From: Saccoglossus kowalevskii
Lineage: Eukaryota > Hemichordata > Enteropneusta > Harrimaniidae
Length of the DNA stretch: 64,000 nucleotides
Assembly (NCBI RefSeq): GCF_000003605.2
Contig: NW_003107311.1
Location: forward strand, 1 to 64,000
Reading direction: 5' to 3'
The stretch's first letter is position 1. Each line of letters starts with the position of its first letter. A program made the position numbers and the translations under genes. The notes below the pieces were generated by a model. The model saw only the letters and a list, made by a program, of their open reading frames with translations, searched no databases and was not told the origin of the DNA. Shown here one piece after another: positions 49,709 through 63,247 of this stretch.

Positions 49709-50828
49709 ACATCGGTTTTAAACCACGTGTAGAGCTCACCTATACGTCGGTTTAAAACCACGCATAGAGCTTTCCTATACATCGGTTTAAAACCACGTGT
49801 AGAGCTCACCTATACGCCGGTTTAAAACCAAGCATAGAGCTCACCTATACGTTGGTTTAAAACCTTGTGTAGAGCTCACCTGTACGTTGGTTTAAAACCA
49901 CGCGTAGAGCTCACCTATACGTCGGTTTAAAACCACGTGTAGAGCTCACCTATACGTCGGTTTAAAACCACGCGTAGAGCTTTCCTATACATTGGTTTAA
50001 AACCACGTGTAGAGCTCACTTATACATCGGTTTAAAACCACGCGTAGAGCTCACCTATACGTCGGTTTAAAACCACGCGTAGAGCTCACCTATACGTCGG
50101 TTTAAAACCTTGTGTAGAGCTCACCTATACATCGGTTTAAAACCACGTGTAGAGCTCACCTATACGTTGGTTTGAAACCACGAGTAGAGCTCACCTATAC
50201 GTTGGTTTAAAACCACGCGTAGAGCTCACCTATACATCGGTTTAAAATCACGCGTAGAGCTCACCTATACATCGGTATAAAACCACGTGTAGAGCTCACC
50301 TATACGTTGGTTTAAAACCACGCGTAGAGCTCACCTATACGTTGGTTTAAAACCACGCGTAGAGCTCACCTATACATCGGTTTAAAACCACGTGTAGAGC
50401 TCACCTATACGTTGGTTTAAAACCACGCGTAGAGCTCACCTATACGTTGGTTTTAAACCACGCGTAGAGCTCACCTATACATCGGTTTATAACCACGCGT
50501 AGAGCTCACCTATACATCGGTTTAAAACCACGTGTAGAGCTCACCTATACGTCGGTTTAAAACCACGTGTAGAGCTCACCTATACGTTGGTTTAAAACCA
50601 CGCGTAGAGCTTTCCTATACATCGGTTTAAAACCACGTGTAGAGCTCACCTATACGCCGGTTTAAAACCACGCATAGAGCTCACCTATACGTTGGTTTAA
50701 AACCTTGTGTAGAGCTCACCTGTACGTTGGTTTAAAACCACGCGTAGAGCTCACCTATACGTCGGTTTAAAACCACGCGTAGAGCTCACCTATACGTCGG
50801 TTTAAAACCACGCGTAGAGCTCACCTAT
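49709..50828. repeat. 32-mer higher-order repeat (1,120 bp), copy 3
   Basis: Complete unit from ACATCGGTTTTAAACC to the position where the next unit would start. It carries GGTTTGAAACC at 50,169, AAATCACGCG, CGGTATAAAACC, GGTTTTAAACC and GGTTTATAACC in the same places as 13,861-14,980. The sequence then turns into the private CACGGG dimers. Confidence 0.92.
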
Positions 50829-50960
50829 ACTTGGGTTTAAAACCACGGGTAGAGTTCACTTATACGTCGGTTTAAAACCACGGGTAGAGTTCACCTATAC
50901 TTCGGTTTAAAACCACGGGTAGAGTTCACTTATACGTCGGTTTAAAACCACGGGTAGACT
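50829..50960. repeat. Private CACGGG dimer expansion (70 bp)
   Basis: Four monomers in a row carry CACGGGTAGA, a form I see nowhere else. They alternate between GAGTTCACTTATACGTCGG and GAGTTCACCTATACTTCGG, so the local period is 70 bp, twice. The stretch begins with CTTGGGTTTAAAACC and ends in GGGTAGACTCACC. It lies exactly between the end of the 32-mer copy and the start of type I domain 7. Confidence 0.9.
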
Positions 50961-53900
50961 CACCTATACATCGGTTTAAAACCACGCGTAGAGCTCACTT
51001 ATACATCGGTTTAAATCCACGCGTAGAGCTCACCTATACGTCGGTTTAAAACAACGCGTAGAGCTCACCTATACGTCGGTTTAAACCCACGTGTAGAGCT
51101 CACCAATACGTCGGTTTAAAACCACGCGTAGAGCTCACCTATACGTCAGTTTAAAACCACGCGTAGAGCTCACTTATATGTCGGTTTAAAACCACGCGTA
51201 GAGCTCACCTATACGTCGGTTTAAAACCACGCGTGGAGCTCACCTATACATCGGTTTAAAACCACGTGTAGAGCTCACCTATACGTCGGTTTAAAACCAC
51301 GCGTAGAGCTCACCTATACGCCGGTTTAAAACCACGCGTAGAGCTCACCTATACATCGGTTTAAAACCACGTGTCGAGCTCACCTATATGTCGATTTAAA
51401 ACCACGCGTAGAGCTCATCTATACGTCGGTTTAAAACCACGCGTAGAGCTCACCTATACGTCGGTTTAAAACCACGCGTAGAGCTCACCTGCACGTCAGT
51501 TTAAAACCATGCGTAGAGCTCACCTGTACGTTGGTTTAAAACCATGCGTAGAGCTCACTTATACATCGGTTTAAAACAACGCGTAGAGCTCACCTATACG
51601 TCGGTTTAAAACCACGTGTAGAGCTCACCTATACGTCGGTTTAAAACCACGTGTAGAGCTCACCTATACGTCGGTTTAAAACCACGCGTAGAGCTCACCT
51701 ATACGTCGGTTTAAAACCATGCGTAGAGCTCACTTATACATCGGTTTAAAACAATGCGTAGAGCTCACCTATACGTCGGTTTAAAACAACGCGTAGAGCT
51801 CACCTATACGTCGGTTTAAAACCACGTGTAGAGCTCACCTATACATCGGTTTAAAACCACGCGTAGAGCTCACCTATATATCGGTTTAAAACCATGTGTA
51901 GAGCTCACCTGTACGTCATTTTAAAACCACGTGTAGAGCTCACTTATATGTCGGTTTAAAAACACACGTAGAGCTCACCTATACGTCGGTTTAAAACCAC
52001 GCGTTGAGCTCACCTATACGTCGGTTTAAAACCACGTGTAGAGCTCACCTATACGTCGGTTTAAAACCACGCGTAGAGCTCACCTATACGTCGGTTTAAA
52101 ACCACGCGTAGAGCTCACCTATACATCGGTTTAAAACCACGTGTAGAGCTCACCTATACGTCGGTTTAAAACCACGCGTAGAGCTCACCTATACATCGGT
52201 TTAAAACCACGCGTAGAGCTCACCTATACGTCGGTTTAAAACAACGCGTAGAGTTCACCTATACGTCGGTTTAAAACCATGTGTAGAGCTAACCTATACG
52301 TCGGTTTAAAACCACGCGTAGAGCTCACCTATACGTCGGTTTAAAACCACACGTAGAGCTCACTTATATGTCGGTTTAAAACCATGCGTAGAGCTCACCT
52401 ATACGTCGGTTTAAAACCACGCGTAGAGCTCACCTATACGTCAGTTTAAAACCACGCGTAGAGCTCACTTATACATCGGTTTAAATCCACGCGTAGAGCT
52501 CACCTATACGTCGGTTTAAAACCACGCGTAGAGCTCACCTATTCTTCGGTTTAAAACCACGCGTAGAGCTCACCTATACGTCGGTTTAAAACCACGTGTA
52601 GAGCTCACCTGAACGTCGGTTTAAAACCACGCGTAGAGCTCACCTATACATCGGTTTAAAACCACGTGTAGAGCTCACCTATACGTCGGTTTAAAACCAC
52701 TGGTAGAGCTCAACTATATGTCAGTTTAAAACCATGCGTAGAGCTCACCTATACGTCGGTTTAAAACTACGAGTAGAGCTCACCTATACGTCGGTTTAAA
52801 ACCACGAGTAGAGCTCACCTATACGTCGGTTTAAAACCACGCGTAGAGCTCACCTATACGTCGGTTTAAAACCACGCGTAGAGCTCACCTATACGTCGGT
52901 TTAAAACCACGCGTAGAGCTCACCTATATGTCGGTTTAAAACCACGCGTAGAGCTCACTTATACATCGGTTTAAAACCACGCGTAGAGCTCACCTATACG
53001 TCGGTTTAAAACCACGCGTAGAGCTCACCTATTCTTCGGTTTAAAACCACGTGTAAAGCTCACCTGAACGTCGGTTTAAAACCACGTGTAGAGCTCACCT
53101 ATACATCGGTTTAAAACCACGTGTAGAGCTCACCTATACGTCGGTTTAAAACCACTGGTAGAGCTCAACTATATGTCAGTTTAAAACCATGCGTAGAGCT
53201 CACCTATACGTCGGTTTAAAACCACGAGTAGAGCTCACCTATACGTCGGTTTAAAACCACGCGTAGAGCTCACCTATACGTCGGTTTAAAACCACGCGTA
53301 GAGCTCACCTATACGTCGGTTTAAAACCACGCGTAGAGCTCACCTATATGTCGGTTTAAAACCACGCGTAGAGCTCACTTATACATCGGTTTAAAACCAC
53401 GCGTAGAGCTCACCTATACGTCGGTTTAAAACCACGCGTAGAGCTCACCTATATGTCGGTTTAAAACCACGCGTAGAGCTCACTTACACATCGGTTTAAA
53501 ACCACGCGTAGAGCTCACCTATACGTCGGTTTAAAACCACGCGTAGAGCTCACCTATTCTTCGGTTTAAAACCACGCGTAGAGCTCACCTATACGTCGGT
53601 TTAAAACCATGTGTAGAGCTCACCTGAACGCCGGTTTAAAACCACGCGTAGAGCTCACCTATACATCGGTTTAAAACCACGTGTAGAGATCACCTATACG
53701 TCGGTTTAAAACCACGCGTAGAGCTCATCTATACGTCGGTTTAAAACCACGCGTAGAGCTCACCTATACGTCGGTTTAAAACCACGCGTTGAGCTCACCT
53801 ATACGTCAGTTTAAAACCACGTATAGAGCTCACCTATACGTCGGTTTAAAACCACGCGTAGAGCTCACTTATACATCGGTTTAAAACCACGCGTAGAGCT

Positions 53901-55600
53901 CACCTATACGTCGGTTTAAAACCACGCGTAGAGCTCACCTATTCTTCGGTTTAAAACCACGCGTAGAGCTCACCTATACGTCGGTTTAAAACCACGTGTA
54001 GAGCTCACCTGAACGTCGGTTTAAAACCACGCATAGAGCTCACCTATACATCGGTTTAAAACCACGTGTAGAGCTCACCTATACGTCGGTTTAAAACCAC
54101 TGGTAGAGCTCAACTATATGTCAGTTTAAAACCATGCGTAGAGCTCACCTATACGTCGGTTTAAAACCACGAGTAGAGCTCACCTATACGTCGGTTTAAA
54201 ACCACGCGTAGAGCTCACCTATACGTCGGTTTAAAACCACGCATAGAGCTCACCTATACGTCGGTTTAAAACCACGCGTAGAGCTCACCTATACGTCGGT
54301 TTAAAACCATGCGTAGAGCTCACCTATACGTCGGTTTAAAACCACGCGTAGAGCTCATCTATACGTCGGTTTAAAACCACGCGTAGAGCTCACCTATACG
54401 TCGGTTTAAAATCACGCGTTGAGCTCACCTATACGTCAGTTGAAAACCACGTATAGAGCTCACCTATATGTCGGTTTAAAACCACGCGTAGAGCTCACCT
54501 ATACGTCGGTTTAAAACCACGCGTAGAGCTCACCTATACATCGGTTTAAAACCACGTGTAGAGCTCACCTATACGTCGGTTTAAAACCATGTGTAGACTC
54601 ACCTATACATCGGTTTAAAACCACGCGTAGAGTTCACTTATACATCGGTTTAAATCCACGCGTAGAGCTCACCTATACGTCGGTTTAAAACAACGCGTAG
54701 AGCTCACCTATACGTCGGTTTAAAACCACGTGTAGAGCTCACCTATTCTTTGGTTTAAAACCACGCATAGAGCTCACCTATACGTCGGTTTAAAACCATG
54801 TGTAAAGCTCACCTGAACGTCGGTTTAAAACCACGCGTAGAGCTCACCTATACATTGGTTTAAAACCACGTGTAGAGCTCACCTATACTTCGGTTTAAAA
54901 CCACTGGTAGAGCTCAACTATATGTCAGTTTAAAACCATGCGTAGAGCTCACCTATACGTCGGTTTAAAACCACGAGTAGAGCTCACCTATACGTCGGTT
55001 TAAAACCACGCGTAGAGCTCATCTATACGTCAGTTTAAAACCACGCGTAGAGCTCACCTATACGTCGGTTTAAAACCACGCGTTGAGCTCACCTATACGT
55101 CAGTTTAAAACCACGTATAGAGCTCACCTATACGTCGGTTTAAAACCACACGTAGAGCTCACTTATACATCGGTTTAAAACCACGCGTAGAGCTCACCTA
55201 TACGTCGGTTTAAAACCACGCGTAGAGCTCACCTATTCTTCGGTTTAAAACCACGCGTAGAGCTCACCTATACGTCGGTTTAAAACCACGTGTAGAGCTC
55301 ACCTGAACGTCGGTTTAAAACCACGCATAGAGCTCACCTATACATCGGTTTAAAACCACGTGTAGAGCTCACCTATACGTCAGTTTAAAACCACTGGTAG
55401 AGCTCAACTATATGTCAGTTTAAAACCATGCGTAGAGCTCACCTATACGTCGGTTTAAAACCACGAGTAGAGCTCACCTATACGTCGGTTTAAAACCACG
55501 CGTAGAGCTCACCTATACGTCGGTTTAAAACCACGCATAGAGCTCACCTATACGTCGGTTTAAAACCACGCGTAGAGCTCACCTATACGTCGGTTTAAAA
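50961..55600. repeat. Type I domain 7 with 13/14-mer repeats
   Basis: CACTGG followed by CAACTATATGTCAG is at 52,698, 53,153, 54,098, 54,902 and 55,392. The spacings are 455 (13 monomers), 945 (27), 804 (23 minus one base, explained by the short GTAGACTCACC unit at 54,594) and 490 (14). Repeated companions are CTATTCTTCGG, CTGAACGTCGG, CACGAG and GCGTTGAG with GTATAGAG. No CCTTGTG monomer occurs between about 50,705 and 56,931. From 54,350 to 54,730 it follows 9,040-9,420. Confidence 0.8.
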
Positions 55601-57392
55601 CCACGCGTAGAGCTCACTTATACGTCGGTTTAAAACCACTTGTAGAGCTCACCTATACATCGGTTTAAAACCACGTGTAGAGCTCACCTATACGTCGGTT
55701 TAAAACCATGTGTAGAGCTCACCTATATGTCGGTTTAAAACCACTGGTAGAGCTCACCTATGCATCAGTTTAAAACCACGTGTAGAGCTCACCTATACGT
55801 CGGTTTAAAACCACGTGTAGAGCTCACCTATACATTGGTTTAAAACCACGTGTAGAGCTCACTTATATGTCGGTTTAAAACCACGTGTAGAGCTCACCTA
55901 TACGTTGGTTTAAAACCACGCGTAGAGCCCACCTATACGTCGGTTTAAAACCACGCATAGAGCTCACCTATACATCGGTTTAAAACCACGTGTAGAGCTC
56001 ACCTATACGTCGGTTTAAAACCACGCGTAGAGCTCACCTATACATCGGTTTAAAACCACGCGTAGAGCTCACCTATATGTCGGTTTAAAACCACGCGTAG
56101 AGCTCACCTATACGTCGGTTTAAAACCACGCGTAGAGCTCACCTATACATCGGTTTAAAACCACGTGTAGAGCTCACCTATACGTCGGTTTAAAACCACG
56201 TGTAGAGCTCACCTATACGTCGGTTTAAAACTACGCGTAGAGCTCACCTATACGTCGGTTTAAAACCACGTGTAGAGCTCACCTATACGTCGGTTTAAAA
56301 CCACGCATAGAGCTCACCTATACGTCGGTTTAAAACCATGCGTAGAGCTCACCTATACGTCGGTTTAAAACCACGCGTAGAGCTCACCTGTACGTCGGTT
56401 TACAACCACGCGTAGAGCTCACCTGTACGTCGGTTTAAAACCACACGTAGAGCTCACCTGTACGTCGGTTTAAAACCACGCGTAGAGCTCACCTATACGT
56501 CGGTTTAAAACCATGCGTAGAGCTCACCTATACGTCGGTTTAAAACCACGCATAGAGCTCACCTATACGTCGTTTTAAAACAATGCGTAGAGCTCACCTA
56601 TACGTCGGTTTAAAACCACGCGTAGAGCTTACCTATTCGTCGGTTTAAAACCACGCGTAGAGTTCACATATACGTCGGTTTAAAACCACGCGTAGAGCTC
56701 ACCTATACGTCGGTTTAAAACCTCGCGTAGAGCTCACCTATACGTCGATTTAAAACCACGCGTAGAGCTCACCTATACATCAGTTTAAAACTACGTGTAG
56801 AGCTCACCTATACGTCGGTTTAAAACCACGTGTAGAGCTCACCTATACGTCGGTTTAAAACTACGCGTAGAGCTCACCTATACGTCGGTTTAAAACCACG
56901 TGTAGAGCTCACCTATACATCGGTTTAAAACCTTGTGTAGAGCTCAACTATACATTGGTTTAAAACCACGCATAGAGCTCAACTATACGTCGGTTTAAAA
57001 CCACGCGTAGAGCTCACCTATACGTCGGTTTAAAACCACGTGTAGAGCTCACCTATACATCGGTTTAAAACCACGTGTAGAGCTCACCTATACGTCGGTT
57101 TAAAACCACGTGTAGAGCTCACCTATACATCGGTTTAAAACCACGTGTAGAGCTCACTTATATGTCGGTTTAAAACCATGTGTAGAGCTCACCTATACGT
57201 TGGTTTAAAACCACGCGTAGAGCTCACCTATACGTCGGTTTAAAACCACGCATAGAGCTCACCTATACGTTGGTTTAAAACCTTGTGTAGAGCTCACCTG
57301 TATGTTGGTTTAAAACCACGCGTAGAGCTCACCTATACGTCGGTTTAAAACCACGCGTAGAGCTCACCTATACGTTGGTTTAAAACCACGTG

Positions 57393-57415
57393 TAGCGCTC
57401 ACCTATACGTCGGTG
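57393..57415. repeat. 23-bp deletion monomer, copy 3 of 3
   Basis: Same CGGTGTAGAG junction and following CTATGCATTGG unit as at 24,593 and 26,014. Here the monomer itself carries TAGCGCTC instead of TAGAGCTC. Confidence 0.92.
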
Positions 57416-58674
57416 TAGAGCTCACCTATGCATTGGTTTAAAACCACGCGTAGAGCTCACCTATACGTCGGTTTAAAACCACGTGTAGAGCTCACCTATA
57501 CGTCGGTTTAAAACCACGTGTAGAGCTCACCTATACATCGGTTTAAAACCACGCGTAGAGCTCACCTATACATCGGTTTAAAACCACGTGTAGAGCTCAC
57601 CTATACGTTGGTTTAAAACCTTGTGTAGAGCTCACCTATACATCGGTTTAAAACCACGTGTAGAGCTCACCTATATGTCGGTTGAAAACCACGTGTAGAG
57701 CTCACCTATACGTTGGTTTAAAACCACGCGTAGAGCTCACCTATACATCGGTTTAAAACCACGTGTAGAGCTCACCTATACATCGGTTTAAAACCACGTG
57801 TAGAGCTCACCTATACATCGGTTTAAAACCACGTGTAGAGCTCACCTATACGTTGGTTTAAAACCACACGTAGAGCTCACCTATACATCGGTTTAAAACC
57901 ACGTGTAGAGCTCACCTATACGTTGGTTTAAAACCACGCGTAGAGCTCACCTATACGTCGGTTTAAAACCACGCGTAGAGCTCACCTATACGTTGGTTTA
58001 TAACCACGCGTAGAGCTCACCTATACGTCGGTTTAAACCACGTGTAGAGCTCACCTATACGTTGGTTTAAAACCACGCGTAGAGCTCACCTATACGTCGG
58101 TTTAAAACCACGCGTAGAGCTCACCTATACGTCGGTTTAAAACTTTGTGTAGAGCTCACCTATACGTTGGTTTAAAACCACGTGTAGAGCTCACCTATAC
58201 ATCGGTTTAAAACCACATGTAGAGCTCACCTATACATCGGTTTAAAACCACGTGTAGAGCTCACCTATACGTTGGTTTAAAACCACGCGTAGAGCTCACC
58301 TATACGTCGGTTTAAAACCACGTGTAGAGCTCACCTATACATCGGTTTAAAACCACGTGTAGAGCTCACCTATACGTCGGTTTAAAACCACGTGTAGAGC
58401 TCACCTATACGTCGGTTTAAAACTACGCGTAGAGCTCACCTATACATCGGTTTAAAACCACGTGTAGAGCTCACCTATACGTTGGTTTAAAACCACGCAT
58501 AGAGCTCACCTATACGTCGGTTTAAAACCACGTGTAGAGCTCACCTATATGTTGGTTTAAAACCACGCGTAGAGCTCACCTATACGTCGGTTTAAAACCA
58601 CGCGTAGAGCTCACCTATACGTCGGTTTAAAACCTTGTGTAGAGCTCAACTATACGTTGGATTAAAACCATGCG

Positions 58675-58715
58675 TAGAGCTCACCTACATGTATACGTCG
58701 GTTTTAAACCACGCG
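58675..58715. repeat. 41-bp variant monomer, copy 9 of 9
   Basis: CTACATGTAT begins at 58,685. The preceding unit reads GTTGGATTAAAACC instead of GTTGGTTTAAAACC, a private change. Confidence 0.95.
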
Positions 58716-59463
58716 TAGAGCTCACCTATACGTCGGTTTAAAACCACGTGTAGAGCTCACCTATACATCGGTTTAAAACCACGTGTAGAGCTCACCTATA
58801 CGTCGGTTTAAAACCACGTGTAGAGCTCACCTATACATCGGTTTAAAACCACGTGTAGAGCTCACTTATATGTCGGTTTAAAACCACGTGTAGAGCTCCC
58901 CTATTCGTTGGTTTAAAACCACGCGTAGAGCTCACCTGTACGTTGGTTAAAAACCACGCGTAGAGCTCACCTATACGTCGGTTTAAAACCACGTGTAGAG
59001 CTCACCTATACATCGGTTTAAAACCACGTGTAGAGCTCACCTATACGTCGATTTAAAACCACGTGTAGAGCTCACCTATACATCGGTTTAAAACCACGTG
59101 TAGAGCTCACTTATATGTCGGTTTAAAACCATGTGTAGAGCACACCTATACGTTGGTATAAAACCACGCGTAGAGCTCACCTATACGTCGGTTTAAACCA
59201 CGTGTAGAGCTCACCTATACGTTGGTTTAAAACCACGCGTAGAGCTTTCCTATACATCGGTTTAAAACCACGTGTAGAGCTCACCTATACGCCGGTTTAA
59301 AACCACGCATAGAGCTCACCTATACGTTGGTTTAAAACCTTGTGTAGAGCTCACCTGTACGTTGGTTTAAAACCACGCGTAGAGCTCACCTATACGTCGG
59401 TTTAAAACCACGCGTAGAGCTCACCTATACGTCGGTTTAAAACCACGCGTAGAGCTCACCTAT

Positions 59464-59883
59464 ACATCGGTTTTAAACCACGTGTAGAGCTCACCTATAC
59501 GTCGGTTTAAAACCACGCATAGAGCTTTCCTATACATCGGTTTAAAACCACGTGTAGAGCTCACCTATACGCCGGTTTAAAACCAAGCATAGAGCTCACC
59601 TATACGTTGGTTTAAAACCTTGTGTAGAGCTCACCTGTACGTTGGTTTAAAACCACGCGTAGAGTTCACCTATACGTCGGTTTAAAACCACGTGTAGAGC
59701 TCACCTATACGTCGGTTTAAAACCACGCGTAGAGCTTTCCTATACATTGGTTTAAAACCACGTGTAGAGCTCACTTATACATCGGTTTAAAACCACGCGT
59801 AGAGCTCACCTATACGTCGGTTTAAAACCACGCGTAGAGCTCACCTATACGTCGGTTTAAAACCTTGTGTAGAGCTCACCTAT
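59464..59883. repeat. 12-mer tandem duplication (420 bp), copy 1
   Basis: Equals the first twelve monomers of the 32-mer unit, beginning at ACATCGGTTTTAAACC. It is followed at once by a second copy that differs, by eye, only at GAGTTCACC here versus GAGCTCACC there. Confidence 0.93.
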
Positions 59884-61003
59884 ACATCGGTTTTAAACCA
59901 CGTGTAGAGCTCACCTATACGTCGGTTTAAAACCACGCATAGAGCTTTCCTATACATCGGTTTAAAACCACGTGTAGAGCTCACCTATACGCCGGTTTAA
60001 AACCAAGCATAGAGCTCACCTATACGTTGGTTTAAAACCTTGTGTAGAGCTCACCTGTACGTTGGTTTAAAACCACGCGTAGAGCTCACCTATACGTCGG
60101 TTTAAAACCACGTGTAGAGCTCACCTATACGTCGGTTTAAAACCACGCGTAGAGCTTTCCTATACATTGGTTTAAAACCACGTGTAGAGCTCACTTATAC
60201 ATCGGTTTAAAACCACGCGTAGAGCTCACCTATACGTCGGTTTAAAACCACGCGTAGAGCTCACCTATACGTCGGTTTAAAACCTTGTGTAGAGCTCACC
60301 TATACATCGGTTTAAAACCACGTGTAGAGCTCACCTATACGTTGGTTTGAAACCACGAGTAGAGCTCACCTATACGTTGGTTTAAAACCACGCGTAGAGC
60401 TCACCTATACATCGGTTTAAAATCACGCGTAGAGCTCACCTATACATCGGTATAAAACCACGTGTAGAGCTCACCTATACGTTGGTTTAAAACCACGCGT
60501 AGAGCTCACCTATACGTTGGTTTAAAACCACGCGTAGAGCTCACCTATACATCGGTTTAAAACCACGTGTAGAGCTCACCTATACGTTGGTTTAAAACCA
60601 CGCGTAGAGCTCACCTATACGTTGGTTTTAAACCACGCGTAGAGCTCACCTATACATCGGTTTATAACCACGCGTAGAGCTCACCTATACATCGGTTTAA
60701 AACCACGTGTAGAGCTCACCTATACGTCGGTTTAAAACCACGTGTAGAGCTCACCTATACGTTGGTTTAAAACCACGCGTAGAGCTTTCCTATACATCGG
60801 TTTAAAACCACGTGTAGAGCTCACCTATACGCCGGTTTAAAACCACGCATAGAGCTCACCTATACGTTGGTTTAAAACCTTGTGTAGAGCTCACCTGTAC
60901 GTTGGTTTAAAACCACGCGTAGAGCTCACCTATACGTCGGTTTAAAACCACGCGTAGAGCTCACCTATACGTCGGTTTAAAACCACGCGTAGAGCTTTCC
61001 TAT
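59884..61003. repeat. 32-mer higher-order repeat (1,120 bp), copy 4
   Basis: Complete unit; its first 420 bp (to 60,303) form the second copy of the 12-mer duplication. The GGTTTGAAACC marker is at 60,344. It ends where the GAGCTTTCCTATACATTGG unit recurs at 61,004. Confidence 0.92.
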
Positions 61004-61880
61004 ACATTGGTTTAAAACCACGTGTAGAGCTCACTTATACATCGGTTTAAAACCACGCGTAGAGCTCACCTATACGTCGGTTTAAAACCACGCGTAGAGC
61101 TCACCTATACGTCGGTTTAAAACCTTGTGTAGAGCTCACCTATACATCGGTTTAAAACCACGTGTAGAGCTCACCTATACGTTGGTTTGAAACCACGAGT
61201 AGAGCTCACCTATACGTTGGTTTAAAACCACGCATAGAGCTCACCTATACATCGGTTTAAAACCACGCGTAGAGCTCACCTATACATCGGTTTAAAACCA
61301 CGTGTAGAGCTCACCTATACGTTGGTTTAAAACCACGCGTAGAGCTCACCTATACGTTGGTTTAAAACCACGCGTAGAGCTCACCTATACATCGGTTTAA
61401 AACCACGTATAGAGCTCACCTATACGTTGGTTTAAAACCACGCGTACAGCTCACCCGTACGTTGGTTTAAAACCACGTGTAGAGCTCACCTATACGTTGG
61501 TTTAAAACCACGCGTAGAGCTCACCTATACGTTGGTTTTAAACCACGCGTAGAGCTCACCTATACATCGGTTTATAACCACGCGTAGAGCTCACCTATAC
61601 ATCGGTTTAAAACCACGTGTAGAGCTCACCTATACGTCGGTTTAAAACCACGTGTAGAGCTCACCTATACGTTGGTTTAAAACCACGCGTAGAGCTCACC
61701 TATACATCGGTTTAAAACCACGTGTAGAGCTCACCTATACGTTGGTTTAAAACCACGTGTAGAGCTCACCTATACGTTGGTTTAAAACCACGCGTAGAGC
61801 TCACCTATACGTTGGTTTAAAACCACGCGTAGAGTTCACCTATACATCAGTTTAAAACCACGCGTAGAGCTCACCTATAC
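61004..61880. repeat. 24-mer repeat (840 bp) of the block at 60,164
   Basis: The ACATTGG unit after GAGCTTTCC is at 60,164 and 61,004, and GGTTTGAAACC is at 60,344 and 61,184; both pairs are 840 bp apart. The second copy has gained about two monomers (GTACAGCTCACCCGTACG near 61,445) and lost the AAATCACGCG and GGTATAAAACC changes, so its end is shifted and approximate. Confidence 0.82.
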
Positions 61881-62619
61881 ATCGGTTTAAAACCACGCGT
61901 AGAGCTCACCTATACGTCGGTTTAAAACCACGCGTAGAGCTCACCTATACATCGGTTTATAACCACGCGTAGAGCTCACCTATACGTCGGTTTAAAACCA
62001 CGCGTAGAGCTCACCTATACATCGGTTTAAAACCACATGTAGAGCTCATCTATACGTCGGTTTAAAACCACGTGTAGAGCTCACCTATACGTCGGTTTAA
62101 AACTACGCGTAGAGCTCACCTATACATCGGTTTAAAACCACGTGTAGAGCTCACCTATACGTTGGTTTAAAACAACGCATAGAGCTCACCTATACGTTGG
62201 TTTAAAACCACGTGTAGAGCTCACCTATACGTCGGTTTAAAACCACGTGTAGAGCTCACCTATACGTCGGTTTAAAACTACGCGTAGAGCTCACCTATAC
62301 ATCGGTTTAAAACCACGTGTAGAGCTCACCTGTACGTCGGTTTAAAACCACGTGTAGAGCTCACCTATACGTCGGTTTAAAACCACGCGTAGAGCTCACT
62401 ATACATCGGTTTAAAACCACGTGTAGAGCTCACCTATACGTTGGTTTAAAACCTCGCGTAGAGCTCACCTATACGTCGGTTTAAAACCCACGCGTAGAGC
62501 TCACCTATACATCGGTTTAAAACCACGTGTAGAGCTCACCTATACGTCGGTTTAAAACCTTGTGTAGAGCTCACCTATACGTCGGTTTAAAACCACGGTG
62601 TAGAGCTCACCTATACGTT

Positions 62620-63247
62620 GGTTTAAAACTACGCGTAGAGCTCACCTATACATCGGTTTAAAACCATGTGTAGAGCTCACCTATACGTTGGTTTAAAACC
62701 ACGCGTAGAGCTCACCTATACGTCGGTTTAAAACCACGTGTAGAGCTCACCTATACGTCGGTTTAAAACCACGCGTAGAGCTCACCTATACGTCGGTTTA
62801 AAACCATGCGTAGAGCTCACCTATACGTCGGTTTAAAACCTTGTGTAGAGCTCACCTATACGTTGGTTTAAAACCACGCGTAGAGCTCACCTATACGTCG
62901 GTTTAAAAACACGCGTAGAGCTCACCTATACGTCGGTTTAAAACCACGTGTAGAGCTCACCTATACATCGGTTTAAAACCACGTGTAGAGCTCACTTATA
63001 TGTCGGTTTAAAAACACGTGTAGAGCTCACCTATACGTTGGTCTAAAACCACGCGTAGAGCTCACCTATACGTCGGTTTAAAACCACGCGCAGAGCTCAC
63101 CTATACGTTGGTTTAAAACCTTGTGTAGAGCTCACCTATACGTTGGTTTAAAACCACGCGTAGAGCTCACCTATACGTCGGTTTAAAACCACGCATAGAG
63201 CTCACCTATACGTCGGTTTAAAACCACGCGTAGAGCTCACCTATACG
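62620..63247. repeat. Dispersed duplicate D, copy 2
   Basis: Counterpart of 5,263-5,890 at an offset of 57,357 bp. It ends where this copy reads CGTTGG and the other CGTCGG. Confidence 0.88.
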
